64,000 nt of DNA from Prodigiosinella aquatilis (GTDB lineage Bacteria; Pseudomonadota; Gammaproteobacteria; Enterobacterales; Enterobacteriaceae): contig CP128857.1 of the NCBI GenBank assembly GCA_030388725.1, positions 2,976,001 through 3,040,000 of the forward strand, written 5' to 3'. This document shows positions 17,235-26,773 of this stretch, piece after piece (position 1 is the stretch's first letter; each line of letters starts with the position of its first letter). The notes under the pieces were generated by a model. The model made no database searches, was not told the DNA's origin, and worked only from the letters and a program-made list of their open reading frames with translations. The translations under genes and the position numbers were made by a program.

Positions 17235-17777
17235 ATGAACCGGTTCGTATTAGCAGATCCCAAGAAATGTATTGGCTGTCGCACTTGCGAAGTCGCCTGT
17301 GTGCTGGCTCATAGCGATGGCAATCCTTCTTCGCTGTCACCCGAACATTTCTCGCCACGGCTGAAAGTGGTAAAGGGACTGAACGTCAGCACCACCATTC
17401 AATGCCGGCAGTGTGAAGATGCCCCCTGTGCCAACGTATGCCCGAACGGTGCCATTATCCACGATGGGGATCACATCAAGGTTCTGCAGGAAAAATGCAT
17501 CGGTTGTAAAACCTGCGTCGTGGCTTGTCCTTATGGTGCTATGACGGTGATCAGTAAACCGGTCGCTCGTATCAGTCATTATCAGACGCTGGGCCACTGC
17601 ATTAAGGCCGAGGCGCAAAAGTGCGATTTGTGCGAAGGTCGAGCCGCAGGCCCGGCGTGTATTGAGGTCTGCCCGACAAAAGCGTTACGAATGATCAACC
17701 GTGATGAAATTCAGGCCATGATCCAACGTAAACAACGGCGTGCGGCACTTGATGAAGCCGCAGACATGCAATTCTGA
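17235..17777 (+). CDS. hydN: 4Fe-4S electron-transfer protein HydN
   Basis: A 180-residue ferredoxin-like protein with four 4Fe-4S-type Cys clusters: CIGCRTCEVAC, CRQCEDAPCANVCP, CIGCKTCVVACP and CDLC followed by CIEVCP. It closely matches E. coli HydN, thought to carry electrons to or from formate dehydrogenase H. The ribosome site GGAAGGAGAAAG precedes the ATG. It is followed after 38 bases by fdhF and is probably co-transcribed from the sigma-54 promoter. Confidence 0.93.
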   Translation: MNRFVLADPKKCIGCRTCEVACVLAHSDGNPSSLSPEHFSPRLKVVKGLNVSTTIQCRQCEDAPCANVCPNGAIIHDGDHIKVLQEKCIGCKTCVVACPYGAMTVISKPVARISHYQTLGHCIKAEAQKCDLCEGRAAGPACIEVCPTKALRMINRDEIQAMIQRKQRRAALDEAADMQF

Positions 17778-17815
17778 GTAGTGCCATTCGGGTACGCTGA
17801 AGGAGAAGAATCATC

Positions 17816-19966
17816 ATGCAGAAAGTGATTACCGTCTGTCCTTACTGTGGGTCAGGCTGCAAAATTAATTTACTGGTAGAAAATGGCAAAGTCGTCGGTG
17901 CCGAAGGTGCCAACGGTGTCACCAACGAAGGTGAGCTATGCCTGAAAGGCTATTACGGCTGGGATTTCCTCAACGACACCAAACTGCTGACCCCTCGGCT
18001 GAAACAGCCGATGATCCGTCGTCAGAAAGGGGCACCGTTTGAAGTGGTCAGTTGGGATGAAGCCATTGAATTTGCCAGTTCCCGCCTGATGGACATCAAG
18101 GAAAAATATGGTCCGGATGCCATCATGCACACCGGTTCGTCCCGTGGTCCGGGTAACGAAACCAACTTTGTCATGCAGAAATTTGCCCGTGCGGTGACCG
18201 GCACCAACAATATCGACTGCTGCGCCCGTGTCTGCCACGGCCCGTCAGTTTCCGGCCTGCAAGTCACGCTGGGCAACGGCGCGATGAGTAACTCTATCTG
18301 CGAGATTGAACACACCGACTGTATTCTGGTATTTGGTTACAATGCCGCCGATTCGCATCCGATAGTCGCACGCCGCATCATAAAGGCCAAAGAGCGCGGT
18401 GCGAAAGTCATCGTCTGTGATCCTCGCCATATCGAAACCGCCCGTATCGCTGACTTGTGGTTGCCACTGAAGAATGGCTCCAACATGGCGCTGGTCAATG
18501 CGTTCGCCAATGTATTACTTAACGAAGGTTTATATAACCAGAACTTTGTCGCCCAGCATACCGAAGGGTTGGAAGAATATCGCAACCTGGTGGCCAAATA
18601 CACGCCGGAATATGTAGCAGAAATCACCGGTCTGTCACCGCAGTTAATCCGTGATGCCATACGAATGTACGCCGCTGCGCCATCCGCCACTATCTTGTGG
18701 GGTATGGGTGTAACGCAATGGACGCAAGGTGTCGACGTTGTGAAAGGGTTATCCGGCCTGGCGTTGTTGACCGGCAATCTGGGTCGCCCCAACGTGGGCG
18801 TCGGTCCGGTACGCGGCCAGAACAACGTGCAGGGTGCCTGCGACATGGGCGCGCTACCGAATCAGTTCCCCGGCTATCAAAATGTCACCGACGCGGCTAT
18901 CCGCGAAAAATTTGCCAAAACCTGGGGCGTACCTTCCCTGCCCGCCCACGTGGGTTACTCGCTCACTGACGTTCCCCATAAGGTGAAAGAAGGTAAAATT
19001 CGGGCCAATTATGTCATGGGAGAAGACCCATTACAGACCGAACCCGATTTGTCGGTGGTACGTGAAGCCTTCAATGAGCTGGATTTGTTGATCGTACAAG
19101 ACATCTTTATGACTAAAACCGCTGCCGTGGCCGATGTCATTTTCCCCGCCACTTCCTGGGGAGAACATGAAGGGGTTTATACTGCGGCAGACCGTGGTTT
19201 CCAACGTTTCTACAAAGCAGTGGAACCGCAGGGCAATGTGAAACCGGACTGGGAAATCATTAGTCTGATGGCGACCGCCATGGGCTACCCGATGCACTAC
19301 AACAACACGCAGGAAATCTGGGATGAGCTGCGTCACCTGTGCCCGCTGTATTACGGAGCGACCTACGAAAAAATGGCCGGTCTGGGTTATGTTCAGTGGC
19401 CGTGTCTTACCGAAGACAATCCGGGAACTCCGTGGTTGTACGCAGGTAACAAGTTTGACCGCCCTAATGGTAAAGGCTTCCTGTTTGCCACCGAATGGCA
19501 TCCGCCGATGGAGCAGACTGACAGTGAATACCCACTAGTGCTGTGTACCGTGCGTGAAGTTGGGCATTATTCCTGCCGCTCCATGACAGGTAACTGTACC
19601 GCATTGCAAACACTGGCCGACGAACCCGGTTATGTGCAGATCAGTCCGGAAGACGCCGAGCGTCTTGGCTTGCGTGATCAGCAACTGACCTGGGTTGCTT
19701 CACGCCGCGGCAAAGTCATCAGCCGCGTGTCAGTCAGTGAGCGCATCAACAAGGGCGCGGTGTATATGACCTATCAGTGGTGGATCGGTGCCTGTAACGA
19801 GCTAACGCTGGATGAAGTTGATCCCATCGCCAAAACACCGGAATACAAACACTGTGCCGTCAAACTGGAAGCGATTGCCGATCAGAACTGGGCGGAAAAT
19901 TATGTCCAGCAAGAATATAGTGCGCTGAAAGCCAGACTGCGCAAGGAAGCAGAAGTCGCTGGTTGA
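17816..19966 (+). CDS. fdhF: Formate dehydrogenase H, cysteine variant
   Basis: A 716-residue molybdopterin oxidoreductase that oxidises formate for the formate hydrogenlyase. The N-terminal 4Fe-4S motif CPYCGSGCKINLLV is present, and the alignment with the 715-residue E. coli enzyme is nearly gap-free in memory. At residue 140, where E. coli has selenocysteine, the codon at 18233-18235 is TGC, giving DCCARVCHGPS. The protein therefore needs no SECIS element or SelB. Cys forms are known and usually slower than Sec forms. The ATG is preceded by AAGGAGAAG. A hairpin terminator follows. Confidence 0.95.
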   Translation: MQKVITVCPYCGSGCKINLLVENGKVVGAEGANGVTNEGELCLKGYYGWDFLNDTKLLTPRLKQPMIRRQKGAPFEVVSWDEAIEFASSRLMDIKEKYGPDAIMHTGSSRGPGNETNFVMQKFARAVTGTNNIDCCARVCHGPSVSGLQVTLGNGAMSNSICEIEHTDCILVFGYNAADSHPIVARRIIKAKERGAKVIVCDPRHIETARIADLWLPLKNGSNMALVNAFANVLLNEGLYNQNFVAQHTEGLEEYRNLVAKYTPEYVAEITGLSPQLIRDAIRMYAAAPSATILWGMGVTQWTQGVDVVKGLSGLALLTGNLGRPNVGVGPVRGQNNVQGACDMGALPNQFPGYQNVTDAAIREKFAKTWGVPSLPAHVGYSLTDVPHKVKEGKIRANYVMGEDPLQTEPDLSVVREAFNELDLLIVQDIFMTKTAAVADVIFPATSWGEHEGVYTAADRGFQRFYKAVEPQGNVKPDWEIISLMATAMGYPMHYNNTQEIWDELRHLCPLYYGATYEKMAGLGYVQWPCLTEDNPGTPWLYAGNKFDRPNGKGFLFATEWHPPMEQTDSEYPLVLCTVREVGHYSCRSMTGNCTALQTLADEPGYVQISPEDAERLGLRDQQLTWVASRRGKVISRVSVSERINKGAVYMTYQWWIGACNELTLDEVDPIAKTPEYKHCAVKLEAIADQNWAENYVQQEYSALKARLRKEAEVAG

Positions 19967-19972
19967 TCTTCA

Positions 19973-19999
19973 TAAGGCGCTCCGCTCTGGAGCGCCTTA
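19973..19999 (+). terminator. Hairpin after fdhF
   Basis: TAAGGCGCTCC and GGAGCGCCTTA pair perfectly around the loop GCTCT, starting six bases after the fdhF stop. The T-tract is weak. It probably ends the hydN-fdhF transcript. Confidence 0.75.
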
Positions 20000-20100
20000 A
20001 ATCACAAAAAACAACACGTTGATTGTTATTCCCAGCGATCTCATCACCGTCGTTCGCCCACACGAGATTGAGCTAGCACAGTGGCGATGTTATGCACGAC

Positions 20101-22301
20101 TCACTCAATATTCTCGATTTCTTTCACCGAGATCCCCATTCGCTGCATACGGGAAAGCAGCGTGGTTCGCTTCAGGCCCAACCGGGCGGCAGCCCCTTTC
20201 GGACCCGCGACAATACCGTTGGTTTCCCGCAATACCCGGATGATTCGCTGACGTTCGGACTCCTCCTCGCCCTCTTGCTCCAGGTTTTTTTCGGCCACCA
20301 TCGGTGACGAGGGGACCTCAGTCGCATGATAAACCGGCTTTGGCGCCTCCAGCGGCGAGAGATGGTGTTGCAACTCTTCCATTTGCAGGTTCAGCGTAGT
20401 ACCGCGGGTCAGGATCACCGCTCGCTCAATCACATTCTCCAGCTCACGCACATTACCTGGCCACGGTAGACGGCTTAATTGGCGCAAAATATCAGACGGA
20501 ATACTGTCGATAGTGCGATTCATTCGGCGGGCGATCTTGCGAGTGAAAAATTTCACTAGCAACGGAATATCTTCCGGCCGCTCACGCAGTGGCGGGATCA
20601 CAATCGGGAAGACATTAAGACGGTAGTAAAGGTCGCTACGGTACTCACGGTCAGCCACCATCTGTTTTAGATCGCGGTTAGTAGCGGCGATCAGCCTTAC
20701 ATTCACAGGAATGACTTTACTCCCCCCTAAACGCTCAATTTCCCGTTCCTGCAATACCCGCAGCAACTTGGGTTGCAGCTCCAGTGGAATATCTCCGACC
20801 TCATCCAGAAACAGCGAGCTATTGTCCGCCAGCTCAAAACGCCCCTGCCGTAGGCTAGTCGCGCCGGTAAAGGCACCTCTCTCATGACCAAACAGATCAC
20901 TTTCCAGTAAACCGGAAGGGATAGCCGCGCAGTTCATTTTGATCATCCGGTTGGATTTGCGCTGGCTGAGACTGTGAATAGCCCGGGCAATCAGCTCTTT
21001 ACCCGTACCGGTTTCTCCGAGGATCAATACCGTGCTATCGCTGGCTGCCACCATTTCCACCTGCTCCAGCACCTGGCGGATAGCAGCGCTGCGACCAATA
21101 ATCTCACCGAATTCTTCACCACCGACACTATGAATGTGCTCGGTCAATTGCTCAGTCAGATAGAAATTTTCATGAATCAGCGAGTCTTTCAACCGCGTAA
21201 TCTGCTCATAAGCCAGCGCATTATCCAACGCAATCGCAATACGGGCCGCAATCTGACGCAACAGCTTTATTTCTGCGTCACTCACGGTCAAATCACTGCG
21301 ATGCGCCAGTTCCAGAACGCCCAACACCCGGTTTCCAAACGCCAGTGGCAGCAGGCAGGCATGTTTTAACTGGCTGTCAGACCACTGCGCCAGATAGCGT
21401 GGCGCACCGGCATGGATAATGGACTGTTCAGCATTAATCAACTGCACCTGATTCGTATCAATAACGCCAGCTGCCAGTGCTTCGGCACGATCTACTTCAC
21501 CCTGCACCTGTTTGGGCGAGCGCCCGGCAAGGTAGTGAGTGGCGTAATATTTCAATTTTTTTTTTCATCGCCATCGCTGTCCTTTAATACCAGCGCAATG
21601 AAATCGATACCGAAAAAGCGGTGAATCTCCTTTGAAACTTCCAGCGCCAGCGCTTTCAGTTCCAACTTGGAAATCACGGTATTGGTGACATCTACCAAAA
21701 TACGATAGTGATCGCGCTCATGCCGCAGACGTTCTTCTTCGCGCTGCGTCAGCTCACGCTCACAGATATTCTCGACCACGACAGATATGACACCGGACAA
21801 GGCCTGGAAAAAATCGATCTCACTATCAGTAAACCGGCTGCCGTCGGTTTTAAGAAACTCGATGCCGCCCAATGCACGATGCGATGCCAACAACGGTAAC
21901 TGGCAATAGTCGCTCAACCCAACATAAGCGGATTGTTCAATAAGATGGGGGAAATCACGTTGAAAATGCACACGATCACAATGCAGCAAGGCATGGGTGT
22001 TCCACACTACGCCGCCCGGACCATCCGCCAGTAGCACATTCTCTTCGCTGCATATCGTACAGCTCGCCTCACGGTCATGACGATAAAACAGGATCTGGTT
22101 ATGTAGAGGATCGATCAGCAACAGGTTGACGCGTCCAAAACGCACCACTGAAAATGACAGGCCATCCAATACCTGCAACAGTGCATCAATACTGCGTTGC
22201 TGCAATAACGCCTGTGACACTTTCAGTAAGGCATCCTGCCACAGAATGGAAAGACGGGAAGGTGAATCTGTCAGTCGTGTCGCCATAACCACCGCAATCA
22301 A
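20101..22301 (-). pseudogene. fhlA: FhlA formate-responsive activator, split in an A10 tract
   Basis: Two abutting frames together make one FhlA of about 732 residues (E. coli 692). The 5' piece (22301-21552) holds the first GAF-like domain and part of the second. The 3' piece (21555-20101) holds the rest, the AAA+ domain with GETGTGKELIARAI and GAFTGA, and the C-terminal helix-turn-helix around GPKGAAARLGLKRTTLLSRM. The break lies at a run of ten A on the coding strand (21565-21556). With eight or eleven A the frame joins as DEKK(K)LKYYATHYL, matching the KNKLNIYSTHYL region of E. coli FhlA. The rest is undamaged, so sequencing error, phase variation or transcriptional slippage are all more attractive than simple decay. 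Confidence 0.88.
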
Positions 22302-23183
22302 CTTGCTATAACCAATTATGGAGAACAGTTTAGGATCTTCATCCAGTAAATGACACGCTACCTCGCCAATAGCTTGATCTGAATCGTACTTAAGAAGTGC
22401 TAATTAACCTTATCAACACACCAGGATAATAATAAGAATTATTTACCACCATAATGATCTCATTTTTTGTTCACGGTAAGCGCGTCATCGTCACTTTTGA
22501 CGAATAGGCATTCTGCTGATGGCAATGTGACGTCACGGTCTTATTTTGGTTATTGATTTCTTGATAACGTAATGTAACGCCATAATGACATTGTCAATGC
22601 AGAAGTGCCATTACCTGGATTTATCGCACTGAGGAAAACCGATATTATCCACTTCGGTATCAATATTGTGGAGATAATGAACAGCATTAATGATAGAGAC
22701 TCATTATCACGAAACAAATATATTACTTTCTGACAATAAGCCGCTTAATGAATAAGCAATAAGATGCTTATAATTAACACAATGAAATTCTGCCAAATTT
22801 TATTTATCGTTAATAACACCATTAACATAAGTAAATCTTATGATTTAGTCATCTCAGGATTGAAACTTCAACCATTTTCATACTAAAAACTTGTTTATAA
22901 ATGTAATTCATGATAATGGCAAGCGATTGCCAGCAGTCATTTGCTCGCTATTTTCCATCCAAAGAACGCTACCCGCTTTTTTTTCATCCAATATGATAAT
23001 TTTGAATCTTATCACGCAGAAAAAAATGTAAAAAAAAATAATCGCTGTAATATCTGGGACGCAGACACAACACCCCAATAACAGGTCAAGAGCGGCAACA
23101 CCGTGTATTCACACGATACACGCAGCCCACTATGCCAATAATACTGTGTGTTGTCTGAGTCAATTCATCAACATGAGGTCAAT
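22302..23183. other. Long AT-rich intergenic region before the symporter gene
   Basis: These 880 bases contain no convincing protein gene. Features seen are the palindrome GTGACGTCAC (22527-22536), a 7-bp inverted repeat CGTGTAT/ATACACG at 23102-23122 close to the symporter gene, GGCAAGCGATTGCC near 22917, and several A/T runs. It must carry the promoters of fhlA and of the symporter. An unrecognised small RNA is possible but cannot be shown. Confidence 0.4.
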
Positions 23184-24476
23184 ATGCAAAGGCAGAAGTT
23201 AGTTATACAAATAGCTTTGGCTATCCTATTAGGGATATTCGTAGGATGGGTATGTCATCAATATCTGGATGGCGGACGTGCAAAAGAAGTAGCGTCTTAC
23301 TTCAATATGATTACCACCATTTTTCTGCGCTTGATCAAAATGATCATCGCACCACTGGTATTCGCCACGCTGGTTTCCGGTCTGGCCAGTATGGGGAACT
23401 CTTCAGCGGTAGGACGCGTCGGTCTGAAAGCCATGACCTGGTTTATCTCCGCCTCTTTCCTTTCCCTGCTTATTGGTATGGTGTTGGCCAACTTCTTCCA
23501 GCCGGGTGCCGGAATGAATCTGGTGGTCACTGCTAACGCGCATGTCGCTACCGGTCTGAACACCGACGGTTTCACATTGAAGAACTTCATCAGTCATATC
23601 TTCCCGAAAAGCATTGTGGAAGCGATGGCAAACAATGAAATTTTGCAAATTCTGGTCTTCTCTCTGTTCTTCGGCTCGGCTCTCGCTTATGTCAAAAACA
23701 AGAATAAAAATGCGACAGCGATTGCATCCCTGATCGAAGAGTTGGCTAAAGTGATGTTCCGCGTAACGGATTACGTCATGAATCTGGCACCCATTGCCGT
23801 GTTTGCCGCACTGGCTTCTGCCATTACAACGCAAGGCCTGGGACTGATTTATGACTTTGGAAAATTGATCGGCGAATTCTACCTGGGTCTGGCATTACTG
23901 TGGGCAGTGCTGTTCTTGGTGGGTTACGCGTTTCTGGGCAAAGCTATCACAGTGCTGGCAAAACTGATCCGCGAACCCACGATGCTGGCATTTGCCACCG
24001 CAAGTAGCGAGTCGGCATATCCAAAGACCATGGAAGCACTAACCAAGTTTGGCGTACCGAAGAAAATTACCAGCTTCGTATTACCGCTGGGGTACTCTTT
24101 CAACCTTGACGGCTCCATGATGTATCAGTCATTCGCCATTCTGTTTATCGCTCAGGCTTACAATATTGATTTAAGTCTGACGCAACAGATCTTGATTCTG
24201 CTGACGCTGATGCTCACCAGTAAAGGGATGGCTGGCGTCGCTCGCGCCTCAGTAGTGGTGGTAGCGGCAACATTACCCATGTTTAACCTGCCGGAAGCCG
24301 GTATCCTACTGATTATCGGTGTTGATCAGTTCCTGGATATGGGACGTACCGCCACGAATGTGATTGGTAACAGTATCTCCACCGCCGTTGTCGCCAGTCT
24401 GGAGAAAGACGTGACTGACGACGAGGAAGAAGACGTTATCGCTTATCAGGAAGCACAGGTCGGCCAGAACAGCTAA
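23184..24476 (+). CDS. Dicarboxylate/amino acid:cation symporter (GltP-like)
   Basis: A 430-residue inner-membrane transporter of the DAACS (glutamate transporter) family. The serine-rich hairpin ATASSESAYPK, the SFNLDGSMMYQS motif and the late MTSKGMAGV and DQFLDMGRT blocks are all present, so sodium- or proton-coupled uptake of glutamate, aspartate or dicarboxylates is expected. The ATG at 23184 has GAGGT before it; an upstream start at 23148 is less likely. It sits beside a LysR regulator and an Asp/Glu racemase, suggesting use of D- or L-aspartate or glutamate. Confidence 0.88.
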   Translation: MQRQKLVIQIALAILLGIFVGWVCHQYLDGGRAKEVASYFNMITTIFLRLIKMIIAPLVFATLVSGLASMGNSSAVGRVGLKAMTWFISASFLSLLIGMVLANFFQPGAGMNLVVTANAHVATGLNTDGFTLKNFISHIFPKSIVEAMANNEILQILVFSLFFGSALAYVKNKNKNATAIASLIEELAKVMFRVTDYVMNLAPIAVFAALASAITTQGLGLIYDFGKLIGEFYLGLALLWAVLFLVGYAFLGKAITVLAKLIREPTMLAFATASSESAYPKTMEALTKFGVPKKITSFVLPLGYSFNLDGSMMYQSFAILFIAQAYNIDLSLTQQILILLTLMLTSKGMAGVARASVVVVAATLPMFNLPEAGILLIIGVDQFLDMGRTATNVIGNSISTAVVASLEKDVTDDEEEDVIAYQEAQVGQNS

Positions 24477-24483
24477 TCACTCG

Positions 24484-24611
24484 GGTCATAACCTGATAGA
24501 TTTCAGGTGCAGGAAAGCGACAGCCGGGTGAATCCCCAGGAACTTACGCAAATAAGTAACTGGGGTATGCGAAGGCCGAGAACACACCTGCACATGAAAG
24601 ATAACGAATAT
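24484..24611. repeat. Diverged ERIC element
   Basis: The stretch keeps the ERIC core GTGAATCCCCAGGAACTTAC and TAAGTAACTGGGGTATGCGA with CACCTGCACATGAAAG near its end. The ends are eroded compared with the 16791-16917 copy. It lies between the symporter and the convergent LysR gene, a usual ERIC position. Confidence 0.8.
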
Positions 24612-24644
24612 AGCGGCCATCGCGGTCGCTATTATTTTATCTTC

Positions 24645-25532
24645 CTACTGATGTAACGCTTTCATATAACGCCAGAACTTTTCTGAAGCCACATTCAGCC
24701 GGGCATCAAGGCGATAGAGATAGACTTCCATATGCATAACCGCATTTTCCATCTGAAGAATAACCAATTCCCCATTCTTCAATTCTTCTTTGATGGAATA
24801 GTCCGGTAACCAGGCAATACCGTAACCTTTTTGCGTCATGCGCTTCAGCAAATCGCTCATGGAAGAAACGAAATTTACCGTGAATCTTTCGCTATCAATG
24901 CTAGAAAGATAACGGTTAACCTGACGTCCCATATAACTGGTATCAGCATAATTCAGGAGTGGGACAGTAGCGGCATTCACATCAAATATCGGCTTTCCCG
25001 CCGGGGAAGCAGCACATACCGGATAAAGCCGCGACGCCAGAATTTCTGTATGTAAAAACGGCTCAGACATCAACTCTTCGTTATAAAAAGAGAAAATAAA
25101 ATCACTGCGGCCATCTTTAAGGTTTAAAACCGCTTCATCTACATCGATGGATTCCACATAAAATATCTTTTCCTGTGGTTCTGGAACGGTCTTGAGTAAT
25201 TCCGGCATGATAAATACCGATAATGAATGTGCGGCAGCAATGGTAATTTTGTTTTTGTAATTACTGCCACCATGCAATTTATTTATCTGATATTCAAGAT
25301 CATCTAACGTATTACGGATATGCGCATGGAATACTTTCCCCTGCTCCGTTAATTGCAACGGTGTGGAATTACGGTTAAAAATATCAAAACCTACGGCACT
25401 TTCCAGTGCGCGAATACGTCGACTAAAGGAGGATTGAGAAATATTTCTTTTTTCGGCGGCAGTAGTAAAACTACGGTATTCCTCCAGAGCGATAAAATCA
25501 TACAGCCATTTGGTCTCAATATTATTCAGCAT
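24645..25532 (-). CDS. LysR-family regulator, HypT-like
   Basis: A 295-residue LysR regulator with an N-terminal helix-turn-helix (FTTAAEKRNISQSSFSRRIRALE). The opening NIETKWLYDFIALE and later blocks such as AAAHSLSV and IDVDEAV resemble E. coli HypT (YjiE). The start at 25532 places the helix-turn-helix at the expected position; a start 25 codons upstream is possible but unlike the family. It is divergent from the racemase and convergent with the symporter, so control of these two neighbours is more likely than an oxidative-stress role. Confidence 0.85.
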   Translation of the reverse strand: MLNNIETKWLYDFIALEEYRSFTTAAEKRNISQSSFSRRIRALESAVGFDIFNRNSTPLQLTEQGKVFHAHIRNTLDDLEYQINKLHGGSNYKNKITIAAAHSLSVFIMPELLKTVPEPQEKIFYVESIDVDEAVLNLKDGRSDFIFSFYNEELMSEPFLHTEILASRLYPVCAASPAGKPIFDVNAATVPLLNYADTSYMGRQVNRYLSSIDSERFTVNFVSSMSDLLKRMTQKGYGIAWLPDYSIKEELKNGELVILQMENAVMHMEVYLYRLDARLNVASEKFWRYMKALHQ

Positions 25533-25688
25533 GGTATACCCGTCGTTAGCATGGATAGTAATGCCAGTAAAAGCATAGAGATAACTAAAGCTATGCAAAT
25601 CATACATAGCAGATGGGAATTTAGCAATTCACATTCTGAACGATTATGCGATTATCCTTTTAATTTCAATATATAAGAGGTTAAGAGT

Positions 25689-26405
25689 GTGAACAGTTTA
25701 ATCGGTATTCTTGGTGGCATGGGGCCGGGTGCCACTGTCGATGCCATGCAAAAATTGATTAAAAACACGCCAGCCTACAAGGATCAGGACCACATTCCGC
25801 TGATTGCCATTTCTATTCCAGATATTCCTGATCGCACTCAATGTATTCTTCAGAATAGCGCCTCACCGCTAAAAAAAATGATTAAATACATGAAAATATT
25901 GGAAAATGCGGGCGCAGAATGCATCATTATCCCCTGCAATACCGCGCATTACTGGTTTAATGAATTAAAACAACACACCCAGGTTGAGATGATCAGTATT
26001 ATTGAGACCACCTGCCAACTGATCAAAGAGAAAAATATTCACCGGATTGGGTTGCTGGCAACGACTGCCACCATTAAAGCCGAAATATATCAAGGCTCTC
26101 TGAGGGAAAATCAGGTGCAGTGCTACATCCCTGAAAGGACAGAGCAGGAACAGGTCATGAACAGTATTTACGCCTATAAAGCCGGTGATTTTGATCAGGC
26201 CTATCATCTGTTGCTACCGGTAAAAGAACACCTGCAACAAATGGGCGTGGAAAAAATAATACTGGGTTGCACCGAACTGCCGCTCATACTGGAAAATGAA
26301 ATCAAGGCCGCACCGTCCGACTATATTGACGCCACCGAAGAGTTGATCAAAAAAACCGTGTCTTGGTATTACCAACATGCAGGTCGTAATAACGTTGCGG
26401 CGTAA
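25689..26405 (+). CDS. Aspartate/glutamate racemase family protein
   Basis: A 238-residue cofactor-independent racemase of the RacD/YgeA type. Both catalytic cysteines are visible in IIPCNTAHYWF and ILGCTELPLI, and the N-terminal GILGGMGPGAT is typical. GTG at 25689 follows AAGAGG by a good distance. It would interconvert L- and D-aspartate or a related amino acid. With the nearby symporter and LysR gene it forms a small amino-acid-use locus. Confidence 0.9.
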   Translation: MNSLIGILGGMGPGATVDAMQKLIKNTPAYKDQDHIPLIAISIPDIPDRTQCILQNSASPLKKMIKYMKILENAGAECIIIPCNTAHYWFNELKQHTQVEMISIIETTCQLIKEKNIHRIGLLATTATIKAEIYQGSLRENQVQCYIPERTEQEQVMNSIYAYKAGDFDQAYHLLLPVKEHLQQMGVEKIILGCTELPLILENEIKAAPSDYIDATEELIKKTVSWYYQHAGRNNVAA

Positions 26406-26440
26406 ACGCCCAACCGTTTAATTACCCAGGATGCAGAATA

Positions 26441-26471
26441 GACGCTACGCAGTATGGCAATGCGTAGCGTC
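26441..26471. terminator. Hairpin after the racemase gene
   Basis: GACGCTACGCA and TGCGTAGCGTC pair perfectly over 11 bases around a 9-base loop, 36 bases after the racemase stop. An A-run rather than T-run follows on the plus strand. Confidence 0.65.
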
Positions 26472-26773
26472 TGAAAAATCATGTTTTGCCATAACATTCA
26501 CCGCGTTGCATATTTCCTTACATTGTCCAGCTACTTGAATTGGCTATAACATATCGGCCATATTTCACGTTGTCAGGGTTTTCTATCAAACCACGCACTG
26601 CCACAAATTGCTTCATCAATTAAAACCACAGCTAATCAGTTTGATTTAATGTGGTGAGACTTCCTATTTGCTCCGGCAAAAGATATCGTGATGTTCAAAT
26701 AAACTCTGAGCGAATAACAATAATACTACTGGTTACTATCATTGTTGCCGACGAAGCAGGGAAACTCAGCCTT
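26472..26773. other. lacZ upstream region
   Basis: There are about 300 bases between the racemase hairpin and the lacZ start. I see AT-rich sequence, the short inverted repeat AATTG-CTTCAT-CAATT near 26607, and no lacI gene or recognisable lac operator. The in-frame stretch before the chosen lacZ start is not like other beta-galactosidases. Confidence 0.4.

Noticed and set aside
18233..18235. Possible selenocysteine codon in fdhF
   Set aside because: The codon is TGC, not TGA, and the frame is uninterrupted, so no recoding is needed.
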